Source: Flavivirga rizhaonensis (GTDB lineage Bacteria > Bacteroidota > Bacteroidia > Flavobacteriales > Flavobacteriaceae). Taken from it: 64,000 bases of DNA. Both the position numbers and the translations under genes were made by a program. Positions 44,006 through 52,392 of this stretch are shown here, in pieces. Numbering within the stretch: the stretch's first letter is position 1; every line of letters starts with the position of its first letter. The notes beneath the pieces are model-generated. The model ran no database searches, was not told the origin of the DNA, and saw nothing but the letters and a program-made list of their open reading frames with translations. Location: NCBI RefSeq assembly GCF_004791695.1, contig NZ_SRSO01000001.1, positions 62,001 to 126,000 on the forward strand, in the 5' to 3' direction.

Positions 44006-46314
44006 GATTAACCATTAACAACAAAATCAAATTGTATACAATGATTTTCAATACAAATAACGTGATAATTAAATACGTTATAATTGGATGGTGTATCCTA
44101 TTATTTTCAGGTTGCACAGAGAAGAGAATCCAAACACCATATGAGAAAGCTTCTTATGACTTGCTGAACAGGCTTTTGCCAAACCATACAGACCATTTTT
44201 ACTTCGAGGAGAGTATGGATAGCTTAGTGGAGAAGGACTATTTTGAAATCAGTAGTGAAAATGGAAAGGTTGTGATCAAAGGAAATAATGCTGTTTCAAT
44301 GAGCTCCGGTCTTTACTGGTATCTTAAAAACTATTGTAACGCCCAAGTATCATTAAATTATAATCAGCTTAACTTACCAGAGGTTTTACCAATAGTGTCA
44401 GAAAAAATCACTATTGAAACACCTTTTGAATATCGCTATTTGTTTAACTATTGCACGTACGGATATTCTATGCCCTGGTGGGACTGGGAAGAATGGGAAA
44501 AAATGATCGATTATATGGCAATACAAGGCGTAAATATGCCATTGTCAATTATTGGTCAGGAAGCCGTTTGGTTAGAAGTTTTAACCGAACTGGGGATGTC
44601 TGAAAAACAGATAAATGAATTTTTTGTAGGCTCTGCTCATCTTCCATGGGGTTGGATGGGAAATATCGATGGTGTTGGAGGACCATTACCTAAAAATTGG
44701 ATTAAACAACGGGTAGTCTTACAAAAGAAGATATTAGCAAGAATGCGTTCTTTAGGAATGAAACCCGTATTACAAGGATTTACAGGACACGTTCCAAAAT
44801 CTTTAAAAGAACTATACCCTGAATCAAATATTTTTCAAATTCATGATTGGGCAGGCATTTCGGGAACTTGGTTTTTGGATCCTACAGACGAACTTTTTCA
44901 AAAAATAGGAAAACTTTTTATAGAAAAACAAACTGCATTATTTGGTACCGATCATTTATACGACGCAGATTGTTTTATTGAGGTTGACCCACCATCTAAT
45001 GATCCTGAGTTTCTTAAAAAAGTCAGTCAATCAGTATATCAATCCATGGCTTCAGCAGATCCAGAAGCAACATGGGTTATTCAAGGATGGTTCTTCTTTT
45101 TTAGAAAGGATTTTTGGCAACCAGAACAAGGGCGAGCGTTTTTAAATGCAATACCTAAAAATAAGACCATAGTTCTTGATCTATATGGAGAAAAAAATCC
45201 AACTTGGGATAAGACAGAAGCTTTTTATGGACAACCTTGGGTTTGGAATGTTATATGTAACGAGGATCAAAAAGTAAATATGAGTGGAGACCTTCAAACT
45301 ATGCAAGATAATTTTCAAGAAGCATTTCAACGAGAAGGGAAAAATAATTTAAAAGGCATAGGAGTAATCCCTGAAGGAATTGGTTTCAACCCTATAATTC
45401 AAGAGTTTATTTATGAAAAAGCATGGAAAACAGAAAATGTTGATCTAAATAGCTGGATCGGTGATTATGCACAGCGCAGATACAATACCAAGAATCAGGA
45501 AGCTCAAAAAGCTTGGCAAAATTTATTGAATACGGTTTATGGCAGAACCCGCACGATGTGGTCTCCATTAATTACCACACCACGCTTATTGAAAGTAGAC
45601 CAAACAAAAGAAGATATTAGGCATGTTAGAAAGGATTTTAGCATATCGGAGGAGGACCCGTTTGCATGGGATTTTGATGTGAATAAGTTTAATGAAACTG
45701 CCCGAATGTTTTTAGAATTAGCTCCAGAATTAAAAGAAAATGAAGCATTTCGTTTTGATTTGACACATATATATCGCGAATTAATGCATGCTTTTTCTCA
45801 TCGCTTTATATACGATGTAAGCAAAGCGTACCATGACAAGGATTTGACTGCTTTGGAGAAATCGGAAAACCAACTTTTAAAATTACTTGACGATATGGAA
45901 GCAATTACTGGTACTAATGAAAATTTCATGTTAGGAAAGTGGTTGGAAGATGCAAAAGACTGGGGACTTACCCCAGAAGAAAAGAAATATTATGAATGGA
46001 ATGCCCGCACAATTATCACCATATGGCAACCTTGGAAAGAGGGGTATTTAAGGGATTATGCAGGCAAAACATGGAATGGCATGTTCTCTGGCTATTATAA
46101 ACCAAGGTGGGAATTATTTTTGAATACTCTGAAAGAAAGCCTTAAAAATAACCGCCCATTCGATCCAAGTGCTTATGATAAAGCGGTTCGTGAAATTGAT
46201 TTTAACTGGACACATTCAAATGAAACCTACCCTACCAAACCAACGGGAAATGTGATAGAGGTTTCAAAAAGATTGGAAAAAGATTATCAGCAATATTTTA
46301 ATGGAAAAGACTAA
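43999..46314 (+). CDS. GH89 alpha-N-acetylglucosaminidase (NAGLU family), lipoprotein
   Basis: GH89 releases terminal alpha-linked GlcNAc, as in heparan-type chains or mucin GlcNAc-alpha-Gal ends. The 771-residue protein has an N-terminal beta domain, a TIM-barrel starting near WWDWEEWEKMIDYMAIQGVN, and an all-helical C-terminal domain ending near FSGYYKPRWELFL. The catalytic glutamates are E328 in FIEVDPPS and E459 in IPEGIGFNP, matching the pair known from human NAGLU. It is a lipoprotein (LLFSGC). The open frame starts at 43999, but the ATG at 44041 (residue 15) is more likely: it gives a normal 25-residue lipoprotein signal, and a TAnnTTTG box at 43998-44005 overlaps the first ATG. The next gene overlaps its end by 14 bases. 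Confidence 0.95.
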   Translation: MFGLTINNKIKLYTMIFNTNNVIIKYVIIGWCILLFSGCTEKRIQTPYEKASYDLLNRLLPNHTDHFYFEESMDSLVEKDYFEISSENGKVVIKGNNAVSMSSGLYWYLKNYCNAQVSLNYNQLNLPEVLPIVSEKITIETPFEYRYLFNYCTYGYSMPWWDWEEWEKMIDYMAIQGVNMPLSIIGQEAVWLEVLTELGMSEKQINEFFVGSAHLPWGWMGNIDGVGGPLPKNWIKQRVVLQKKILARMRSLGMKPVLQGFTGHVPKSLKELYPESNIFQIHDWAGISGTWFLDPTDELFQKIGKLFIEKQTALFGTDHLYDADCFIEVDPPSNDPEFLKKVSQSVYQSMASADPEATWVIQGWFFFFRKDFWQPEQGRAFLNAIPKNKTIVLDLYGEKNPTWDKTEAFYGQPWVWNVICNEDQKVNMSGDLQTMQDNFQEAFQREGKNNLKGIGVIPEGIGFNPIIQEFIYEKAWKTENVDLNSWIGDYAQRRYNTKNQEAQKAWQNLLNTVYGRTRTMWSPLITTPRLLKVDQTKEDIRHVRKDFSISEEDPFAWDFDVNKFNETARMFLELAPELKENEAFRFDLTHIYRELMHAFSHRFIYDVSKAYHDKDLTALEKSENQLLKLLDDMEAITGTNENFMLGKWLEDAKDWGLTPEEKKYYEWNARTIITIWQPWKEGYLRDYAGKTWNGMFSGYYKPRWELFLNTLKESLKNNRPFDPSAYDKAVREIDFNWTHSNETYPTKPTGNVIEVSKRLEKDYQQYFNGKD

Positions 46315-48880
46315 TAAGGGACATAGTATGACCATGTATAACTTTAATTATTTAACTAAACGAGCAATGACACCTGAAAATCAAATGAATCTTCACAGTT
46401 ACTTAGGCCTGTGCAAAATAAAGGAACTGAAAAATAGCATCCTTTTGTTCACCTTGGCACTAGTAGTTTTTGCCACAAGTGCTCAGGAAAAACCTGTTCA
46501 AGTTAAGATTAAAACAACTACTGGTATAAATAGTGAATCTTATAAGTCATTAACCTTTAACGGATCCTGGTGCTGGTTCACAGACCCAAGAGCGGTTTAT
46601 TTTGAAGGTAAACACAAACGTACATATTCAGGGTGGATAGATAATTATGGAAACATTGTTGTTGGAAGTTATGACCATGATACAAAACAAATAACAACCC
46701 ATATAGTAAAGAAAAACCTAGAAGTAGATGACCATGATCATCCTTCAATTTTATTCGATGACCAAGGAAAACTATTAGTTTTCTTTAACCGCCACGGGTA
46801 TGGAACTTCTTCGGTAGCACCACCTGGGTATTTAATCAAATCCAAGCATGCAGAAGACATTTCAGAATGGCAAGACGTTCAGGAATTATATTTAAATGAT
46901 GAAGCACTTAAGCCTGCTCCAAATGCGTCAATGTCCCAAGACTATAGCCACCCTATTCGTTTAAAATCTGAAAAAGGAAGAATTTATCTTTTCTGGAGAG
47001 GTATAGACGGCAAACCAAGTTATTCACAAAGTGATGATAATGGCGATACATGGTCAAAAGGTCGTATAGTGATGATGCCAGATCCTATTTATAGTTTTAG
47101 ACGCCCTTACACAAAAGTATATTCAAATGGTGATAGTAAAATACATTTCACATTTACCGATGGGCATCCCAGAAATGAAAAAAATAACAGTATTTATTAT
47201 ACATACTATGAGAATGGAGCATTTTACAAAGCGAATGGTGATAAGATAAAAAACATTGCTGATCTACCTCTTAGACCAGAGGAGCTTGATATGGTATATG
47301 ATGCAAAAAAAGGTGGAGCAAAAGCATGGAATTGGGACATTGCTGAAGACGAAAAAGGGAATCCGGTTATAGCCTATGCCAAATTTCCTTCAGATACTTC
47401 TCACTACTATTGTTATGCTAAGTGGTCCGGAAAAAAATGGATAAATCGCACTCTTATTAATTCCGGATCCTGGTTTCCTAAAACGGCAAAGAATGAAACA
47501 GAAATGGAACCGCACTATTCTGGAGGTATGAACATCGATCATGAGAATACTAATGAAATATACCTTTCCGTAAAACGAGATTCTGTATTTGAAATAGAGA
47601 AATGGGTCACTAGTAATAATGGAAAATCATGGAAAGTAGATTTTATAACCAAAAATTCTGAAAAAGATAATATTCGTCCTTTTGCAGTAAGAGGAGCGAA
47701 GAAAAATAATCCCTTACAAGTATTATGGATGCAAAACACAAGTTATCAGTTTTATGGCTATGCGTCCTGGACTAAAATACCATGGGAAGAACGTTTTCAT
47801 AGTGCTATAAAAATGGATTTGCAATCTCCAGAAATAACAAACCCATTAGAGCCGAATCAGATCATTGATATTATGCGTCAAACCGCAGATTGGCAATTTG
47901 CAAATCCATATGATCTTAAAAGGCTACTTGAATGGCAATGGGGAACTTATTTTGTTGGAGTGCAAGAATTGTATGAACTCACGGGAGAAGATCGCTATAA
48001 GCAAGAAATGGTAAATATTGGACAGCATGCTAATTGGAAACCACTTGACAATATTTTTTATGCAGATCAACTAAAAATCATCTCAAATTGGGCGTGGTTG
48101 TATGATTTAGACAAAGATCCTAAGATGATAGAATATGGTAAGTGGGCTATGGATATACATTTGTCTACAAGACGAGCATATATGGCTGATGTTCGCTTTG
48201 CTAACAACCCATATTTTGTTGAGTGGTGGACTTGGTGTGACGCCTTATTTATGGGGCCGCCTGCTTTTGCTCAAATGGCAAAAGTAACGGGAGAGAAGAA
48301 GTATTTGGATTATATGGATACCATGTTTTGGATTACTGTGGATTATCTTTATTCCAAAGAGGATTCATTAATATTTAGAGATGATCGCTACTTCGATAAG
48401 CGTTCAGATAATGGAAAGAAAATATTTTGGAGTAGAGGTAATGGTTGGGTTATGGCTGGAATTACTAGAATATTAGAAGAGATGCCCGCAGATTACCCAA
48501 GCAGAAGTAAATATATAAAGCTATATAGTGAAATGGCTGCTAAATTACTGGATTTGCAAAGCGAGGATGGTATGTGGCGCGTAAGTCTTTTAGATCCTGC
48601 GCATCATGATGTTGGAGAAGTAAGCGGAAGTGCCTTCTTTGTATGTGCTATTGCATGGGGAATTAATAATGGGTTGATAGATCAAAAATATAAATCACAA
48701 GTATTAAAAGGTTGGGAGGCACTATGTGCTAATGTAAATAAAAATGGACGTTTAGGAAATGTACAACCAGAAGGTATAGATCCTCGAAAATTCACTCCTG
48801 AAAATTGGCATGTATATGGAACAGGTGCTTTTTTAATGGCTGGTTCTGAAATATACAAATTAATGGGAGGTGACCAATAG
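46301..48880 (+). CDS. Fusion of BNR_4 beta-propeller and GH105 domains
   Basis: An 859-residue two-enzyme protein. The N-terminal half (about 75-510) is a BNR_4 propeller with WCWFTDPRAVY (90-100), DDHDHPSILF (143-152) and Asp-box SDDNGDTW (244-251). The C-terminal half (about 515-855) is a GH105 barrel with WTWCDALFMGPP containing D647 and WSRGNGW. The propeller would act beside a uronic acid and the GH105 domain would remove the resulting unsaturated uronate. The frame overlaps the end of the GH89 gene by 14 bases, but the signal peptide (KNSILLFTLALVVFATSAQ, about 44-62) lies far from residue 1, so a later ATG such as 46385 (residue 29) is likely the true start. The same two domains are separate neighbours at 30842-33360. 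Confidence 0.9.
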   Translation: MEKTNKGHSMTMYNFNYLTKRAMTPENQMNLHSYLGLCKIKELKNSILLFTLALVVFATSAQEKPVQVKIKTTTGINSESYKSLTFNGSWCWFTDPRAVYFEGKHKRTYSGWIDNYGNIVVGSYDHDTKQITTHIVKKNLEVDDHDHPSILFDDQGKLLVFFNRHGYGTSSVAPPGYLIKSKHAEDISEWQDVQELYLNDEALKPAPNASMSQDYSHPIRLKSEKGRIYLFWRGIDGKPSYSQSDDNGDTWSKGRIVMMPDPIYSFRRPYTKVYSNGDSKIHFTFTDGHPRNEKNNSIYYTYYENGAFYKANGDKIKNIADLPLRPEELDMVYDAKKGGAKAWNWDIAEDEKGNPVIAYAKFPSDTSHYYCYAKWSGKKWINRTLINSGSWFPKTAKNETEMEPHYSGGMNIDHENTNEIYLSVKRDSVFEIEKWVTSNNGKSWKVDFITKNSEKDNIRPFAVRGAKKNNPLQVLWMQNTSYQFYGYASWTKIPWEERFHSAIKMDLQSPEITNPLEPNQIIDIMRQTADWQFANPYDLKRLLEWQWGTYFVGVQELYELTGEDRYKQEMVNIGQHANWKPLDNIFYADQLKIISNWAWLYDLDKDPKMIEYGKWAMDIHLSTRRAYMADVRFANNPYFVEWWTWCDALFMGPPAFAQMAKVTGEKKYLDYMDTMFWITVDYLYSKEDSLIFRDDRYFDKRSDNGKKIFWSRGNGWVMAGITRILEEMPADYPSRSKYIKLYSEMAAKLLDLQSEDGMWRVSLLDPAHHDVGEVSGSAFFVCAIAWGINNGLIDQKYKSQVLKGWEALCANVNKNGRLGNVQPEGIDPRKFTPENWHVYGTGAFLMAGSEIYKLMGGDQ

Positions 48881-48900
48881 AATATCTTGAATACACAAAT

Positions 48901-50160
48901 ATGATAAAACTATTTAAAAATATTGTTTACGGTTCTTTCTTGATTTTATTTGTTGCGTGTAATGCTCAGAAAGAAGATAGTGGTGATGTTTTGCAAACAG
49001 GAGCCGAAGACAGGGAGTATTGTATAAAGCTCATGCAAAAAATAGTTGATCCTGTTTTAATAGCGGTAGGTGAACAGAAATTGAATGAAGTACTTCCCCG
49101 CAAGGATTGGGAAACCAGCAATAAAAGATGCGATATTCGTACCACAAACATACAAGCTGTTGGACGTACATTATCAGGTCTATCGCCTTGGTTATCTCTG
49201 GGAACAGACAACACAAAAGAAGGTAAGTTAAGAGCCAAATACATTGACCTGTCATTGAGCGCATTGATCAATATTACAGACCCTACTTCTACCGATTATT
49301 TATTTGATAAAGATTCTGAAACGTATGAACGCATTGTACATAACGCCTACTTAGCTTATCCATTGTTAATTGCTACTAAACAATTATGGGAACCCTTAAC
49401 CACACAGCAAAAAAATAATGTAATAAATGCATTAAAGTCACACAGAAAATACAAGCCTTTCGAAAATAATTGGCTACTATTTGCCTCTGTAATAGAAGCT
49501 GCAATCTGGAAACTTACCGGTGAATGTGATATGGAAAAATTAGAATATGGTATCAATAAGCATATGGAATGGTATGTTGGTGATGGTATATATGGTGACG
49601 GTCATCAATTTCATTGGGATTATTATAATAGCTATGTAATTCACCCATTATTGTTAGAAATATTGAAAGTCTGTAAGGAAAAGAACCACCCACTTAAAGA
49701 ATTATTTCCAGTTGAATTAGGGAGAGCTAAAAGATATGCTGAAATACAGGAGCATTTAATCTCTCCTGAAGGAACATTTCCTGTAATTGGTAGATCAGGA
49801 GTATATAGAATTGCAGCATTTCAATTATTGGGTTATGTAGCTTATAGAAATGAATTGCCCTCTATATTGGCCCCTGGATCAACTAGAGCAGCGCTTATGG
49901 CAGTAACCAAGAGAATGATGGAAGTTTCGGGTACTTTTGATGAAAATGGTTGGTTGAATGCGGGTGTTGTTGGTAAACAACTGAATGCACGAGACGTTTA
50001 TACTGTTACAGGAGCGCTTTACATGTGCACTATGGGATTAACACATTTAGGATTACCGGCAAATGATCCGTTTTGGACACAGCCTTCCGGTAAATGGTTT
50101 CAACAAAAAGTATGGGATGGAGATGATATTCCTAAGCAGCATGAGTATTATGGGAAATAA
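48901..50160 (+). CDS. DUF2264 (GH154-like) lipoprotein
   Basis: A 419-residue lipoprotein (LILFVAC, C20) with the all-helical toroid of DUF2264. Visible conserved segments are RTLSGLSPWLSL (about 90-101), NNWLLFASVIEAA, GDGIYGDGHQFHWDYYNSYV and EGTFPVIGRSGVYR. From memory, some DUF2264 proteins were classed as GH154 and shown to remove glucuronic acid, which would fit this uronate-rich cluster; whether this one does is inference. It begins 20 bases after the fusion gene, so it is in the same operon. Confidence 0.82.
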   Translation: MIKLFKNIVYGSFLILFVACNAQKEDSGDVLQTGAEDREYCIKLMQKIVDPVLIAVGEQKLNEVLPRKDWETSNKRCDIRTTNIQAVGRTLSGLSPWLSLGTDNTKEGKLRAKYIDLSLSALINITDPTSTDYLFDKDSETYERIVHNAYLAYPLLIATKQLWEPLTTQQKNNVINALKSHRKYKPFENNWLLFASVIEAAIWKLTGECDMEKLEYGINKHMEWYVGDGIYGDGHQFHWDYYNSYVIHPLLLEILKVCKEKNHPLKELFPVELGRAKRYAEIQEHLISPEGTFPVIGRSGVYRIAAFQLLGYVAYRNELPSILAPGSTRAALMAVTKRMMEVSGTFDENGWLNAGVVGKQLNARDVYTVTGALYMCTMGLTHLGLPANDPFWTQPSGKWFQQKVWDGDDIPKQHEYYGK

Positions 50161-50218
50161 TATTGATATGGAGGTATTTCTTTAAAATAAAGAAATGCAT
50201 TACACTAATAATGAAGAT

Positions 50219-50708
50219 ATGAGAATTATTAGAATACTGTTTTTAGTTACAATTTTATTTTGTGGATAGAGTTCTAACAAGCCAGCTACGGAAAATTGAA
50301 GCACTTTGGCACTGGCATCCAGATTGCACTGTTATGAAGGATGGTACCGTTGTTAAAACAGATAATGCTTTAGGTAATCTGGCGGTTGTTCCAGTTAGTA
50401 GTCAGTCGTTTAAAATTGATTTGATAAAAGGGCAGGAAGACCCAGTGCAAGGATGGTATAGTTCTGAATATAATAAAGTCGAAGCCAGCACTACAAGTAG
50501 CTATTCAACCGAAATTGACAATGATGAAACCCTGGTGTGGATGCTTATACCTGGAGAGAAAACAATACCGAATCTATCTGTTAAAATTATATCAGAAACA
50601 GCAAATGGAGTGCAAATAAAAGTAACATCTCCACATAAAAAATGGATACTTGATATACCTTATCAAAATAGCTCTAAGGCAAAACTTACTAAGCTAGAAA
50701 ATCCTTAA
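50219..50708 (+). pseudogene. Gutted heparinase II/III-type polysaccharide lyase gene
   Basis: ATG at 50219 opens a lipoprotein signal (MRIIRILFLVTILFCG) that is stopped by TAG at 50267 and followed by SSNKPATEN and another stop. From about 50305, in a different frame, sequence reads EALWHWHPDCTV, GNLAVVPV and GQEDPVQGWYSSEYNKVEAS to a TAA at 50706-50708. The latter is the C-terminal beta-sandwich of heparinase II/III-like lyases (PL12/PL15/PL21-type). The first and last parts of one gene therefore remain, with the whole catalytic barrel deleted. A frame from GTG 50262 is open for 148 codons but is unlikely to make a functional protein. Confidence 0.75.
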
Positions 50709-50784
50709 AATATATAATGAATAGATAAACTTGACTGCTTCATTATCTGAAGCACTTGAAAATTAAAAAGCAAAAAATAACTAA

Positions 50785-52356
50785 ATGACGTATAATACCT
50801 TTCTAAACTTATTTAAACAGTTTATGCTGCTATTTACTATAATAATAGTATCGGTGTCATGTGATAGAAGCACGGAAAAAAAACCATTTTCGGGAGATAT
50901 TACAATACTTCCTTCACCTAAAGAAATATCAGAAACATCGAGCCAAGTATTTCTTTTAGCGCAAAGTGAAATGTATTCATCTAATGCCGATGTGAAACCA
51001 TTACTTGAAATATTTCAAGAAGAGATACATGATCTTACAGGTGTTAATTTAGAAATTTCTGAAGAAAAAAATAAAAATACAGATGTTCTTTTTGAAATTG
51101 ATACTAAACTAGCTAAGGAAGAATATCATGTAAATATTCATAAAATTATAGAAATTACAGGAGGAAGTTATCAAGCGCTTGCTATGGCACGAACAACACT
51201 TTTACAATTAGCAACAACGCAAGATGGGTTGTTAGGGTTTCCTATGCTAACTATAAAAGATTATCCAGATGCTAGTTATAGAGGGCTTATGATAGATTTA
51301 GCTAGAGGTTGGCATCCCATGGCTTCTATTAAGAAGTTTATCAAGATGGCATCATTTTATAAGTCTAATTATGTGCATTTACATTTCACAGACTATCAAT
51401 CATATACATTGCCTTCATATAAATATTCAAAATTATCAACTCCAGAGAGATCATATAGTTTTGAAGAGTTAGAAGAGCTAGAAGCTTACTCTCAAGCTAG
51501 AGGCGTGACCATCATTCCGGAAATTGATATACCAGGGCATTCGAGTCCACTAGTGGAAAAGTATCCTGAAATATTTGCAATTAAAGATGTTAAAGAAAAC
51601 CCGTGGATTATTAATATGGGTAATGAGGAAACTTATGAGGCTATAGAAGTCCTTATAAGTGAACTTATGACTGTTTTTAAAGCCTCTCCTTATTTTCATA
51701 TAGGAGGAGATGAAGCCATTTTTTATAAAGTAACAGACGATCCAACGGTGAAAGCATATATGAAGAAACATCAGTTGGGTGATGATGTGCACGAATTATA
51801 TCGTCACTTTATAGTACGTCTTAATGAGATAGTAAAGAAACATGATAAGCAAATGTGTGTTTGGGAAGGTTTTAGAAGAGAGGGAAATATAGAAATACCC
51901 AAAGATATAATTGTGTTTGAGTTTGAAACTAATAGATACCTGCCTAATCATTTGGTTGAAGATGGTTATACTGTAGTGAATACCTCTTGGAAGCCTTTGT
52001 ATGTAGTTAACCAGAAAAAATGGGAGCCAAAAACTATTTACAATTGGAATATGTGGCGCTGGGAAAATTGGTTCGCAAAAGCTCCATCCATAGTTCCTAT
52101 TCAATTAAAGGAGACACCCTTGGTAATTGGAGCTCAAATGTGTTCTTGGGAGCAACAGGACAAATTAGAAATTCCTAGTTTAAGAAAGCGATTACCCGCA
52201 CTCAATGAGCGTATATGGAATACCACTAAAAAAGTGTCTTATGATGCATTTATGAAATATCTTAAAGTCACAGATAAGCAATTGTCGGTACTAATCAATG
52301 ATAGTAGACAGGATAGCTTACTGCTTGGTTATAATTTTAAGAAGGAAAAAAACTAG
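50785..52356 (+). CDS. GH20 beta-N-acetylhexosaminidase, lipoprotein
   Basis: GH20 enzymes remove terminal beta-GlcNAc or beta-GalNAc with substrate-assisted catalysis. The 523-residue protein is a lipoprotein (IIVSVSC, C26), has the GH20b N-terminal domain (about 40-160) and the TIM-barrel from DYPDASYRGLMIDLARGW. The catalytic pair is D309/E310 in FHIGGDEAIF. The C-terminus is short (ends near 523), so no accessory domain. It differs from the next gene in length but is a paralogue. Gap to the next gene is 36 bases. Confidence 0.94.
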   Translation: MTYNTFLNLFKQFMLLFTIIIVSVSCDRSTEKKPFSGDITILPSPKEISETSSQVFLLAQSEMYSSNADVKPLLEIFQEEIHDLTGVNLEISEEKNKNTDVLFEIDTKLAKEEYHVNIHKIIEITGGSYQALAMARTTLLQLATTQDGLLGFPMLTIKDYPDASYRGLMIDLARGWHPMASIKKFIKMASFYKSNYVHLHFTDYQSYTLPSYKYSKLSTPERSYSFEELEELEAYSQARGVTIIPEIDIPGHSSPLVEKYPEIFAIKDVKENPWIINMGNEETYEAIEVLISELMTVFKASPYFHIGGDEAIFYKVTDDPTVKAYMKKHQLGDDVHELYRHFIVRLNEIVKKHDKQMCVWEGFRREGNIEIPKDIIVFEFETNRYLPNHLVEDGYTVVNTSWKPLYVVNQKKWEPKTIYNWNMWRWENWFAKAPSIVPIQLKETPLVIGAQMCSWEQQDKLEIPSLRKRLPALNERIWNTTKKVSYDAFMKYLKVTDKQLSVLINDSRQDSLLLGYNFKKEKN

Positions 52357-52392
52357 TAACTATATGGTACGCCCATTAAGCATATAAAAAAG

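Noticed and set aside
50262..50708. 148-residue hypothetical gene with GTG start
   Set aside because: Its first 15 residues are an out-of-frame reading of a lipoprotein signal region, and the rest is the tail of a heparinase II/III-type lyase, so it is treated as a pseudogene.
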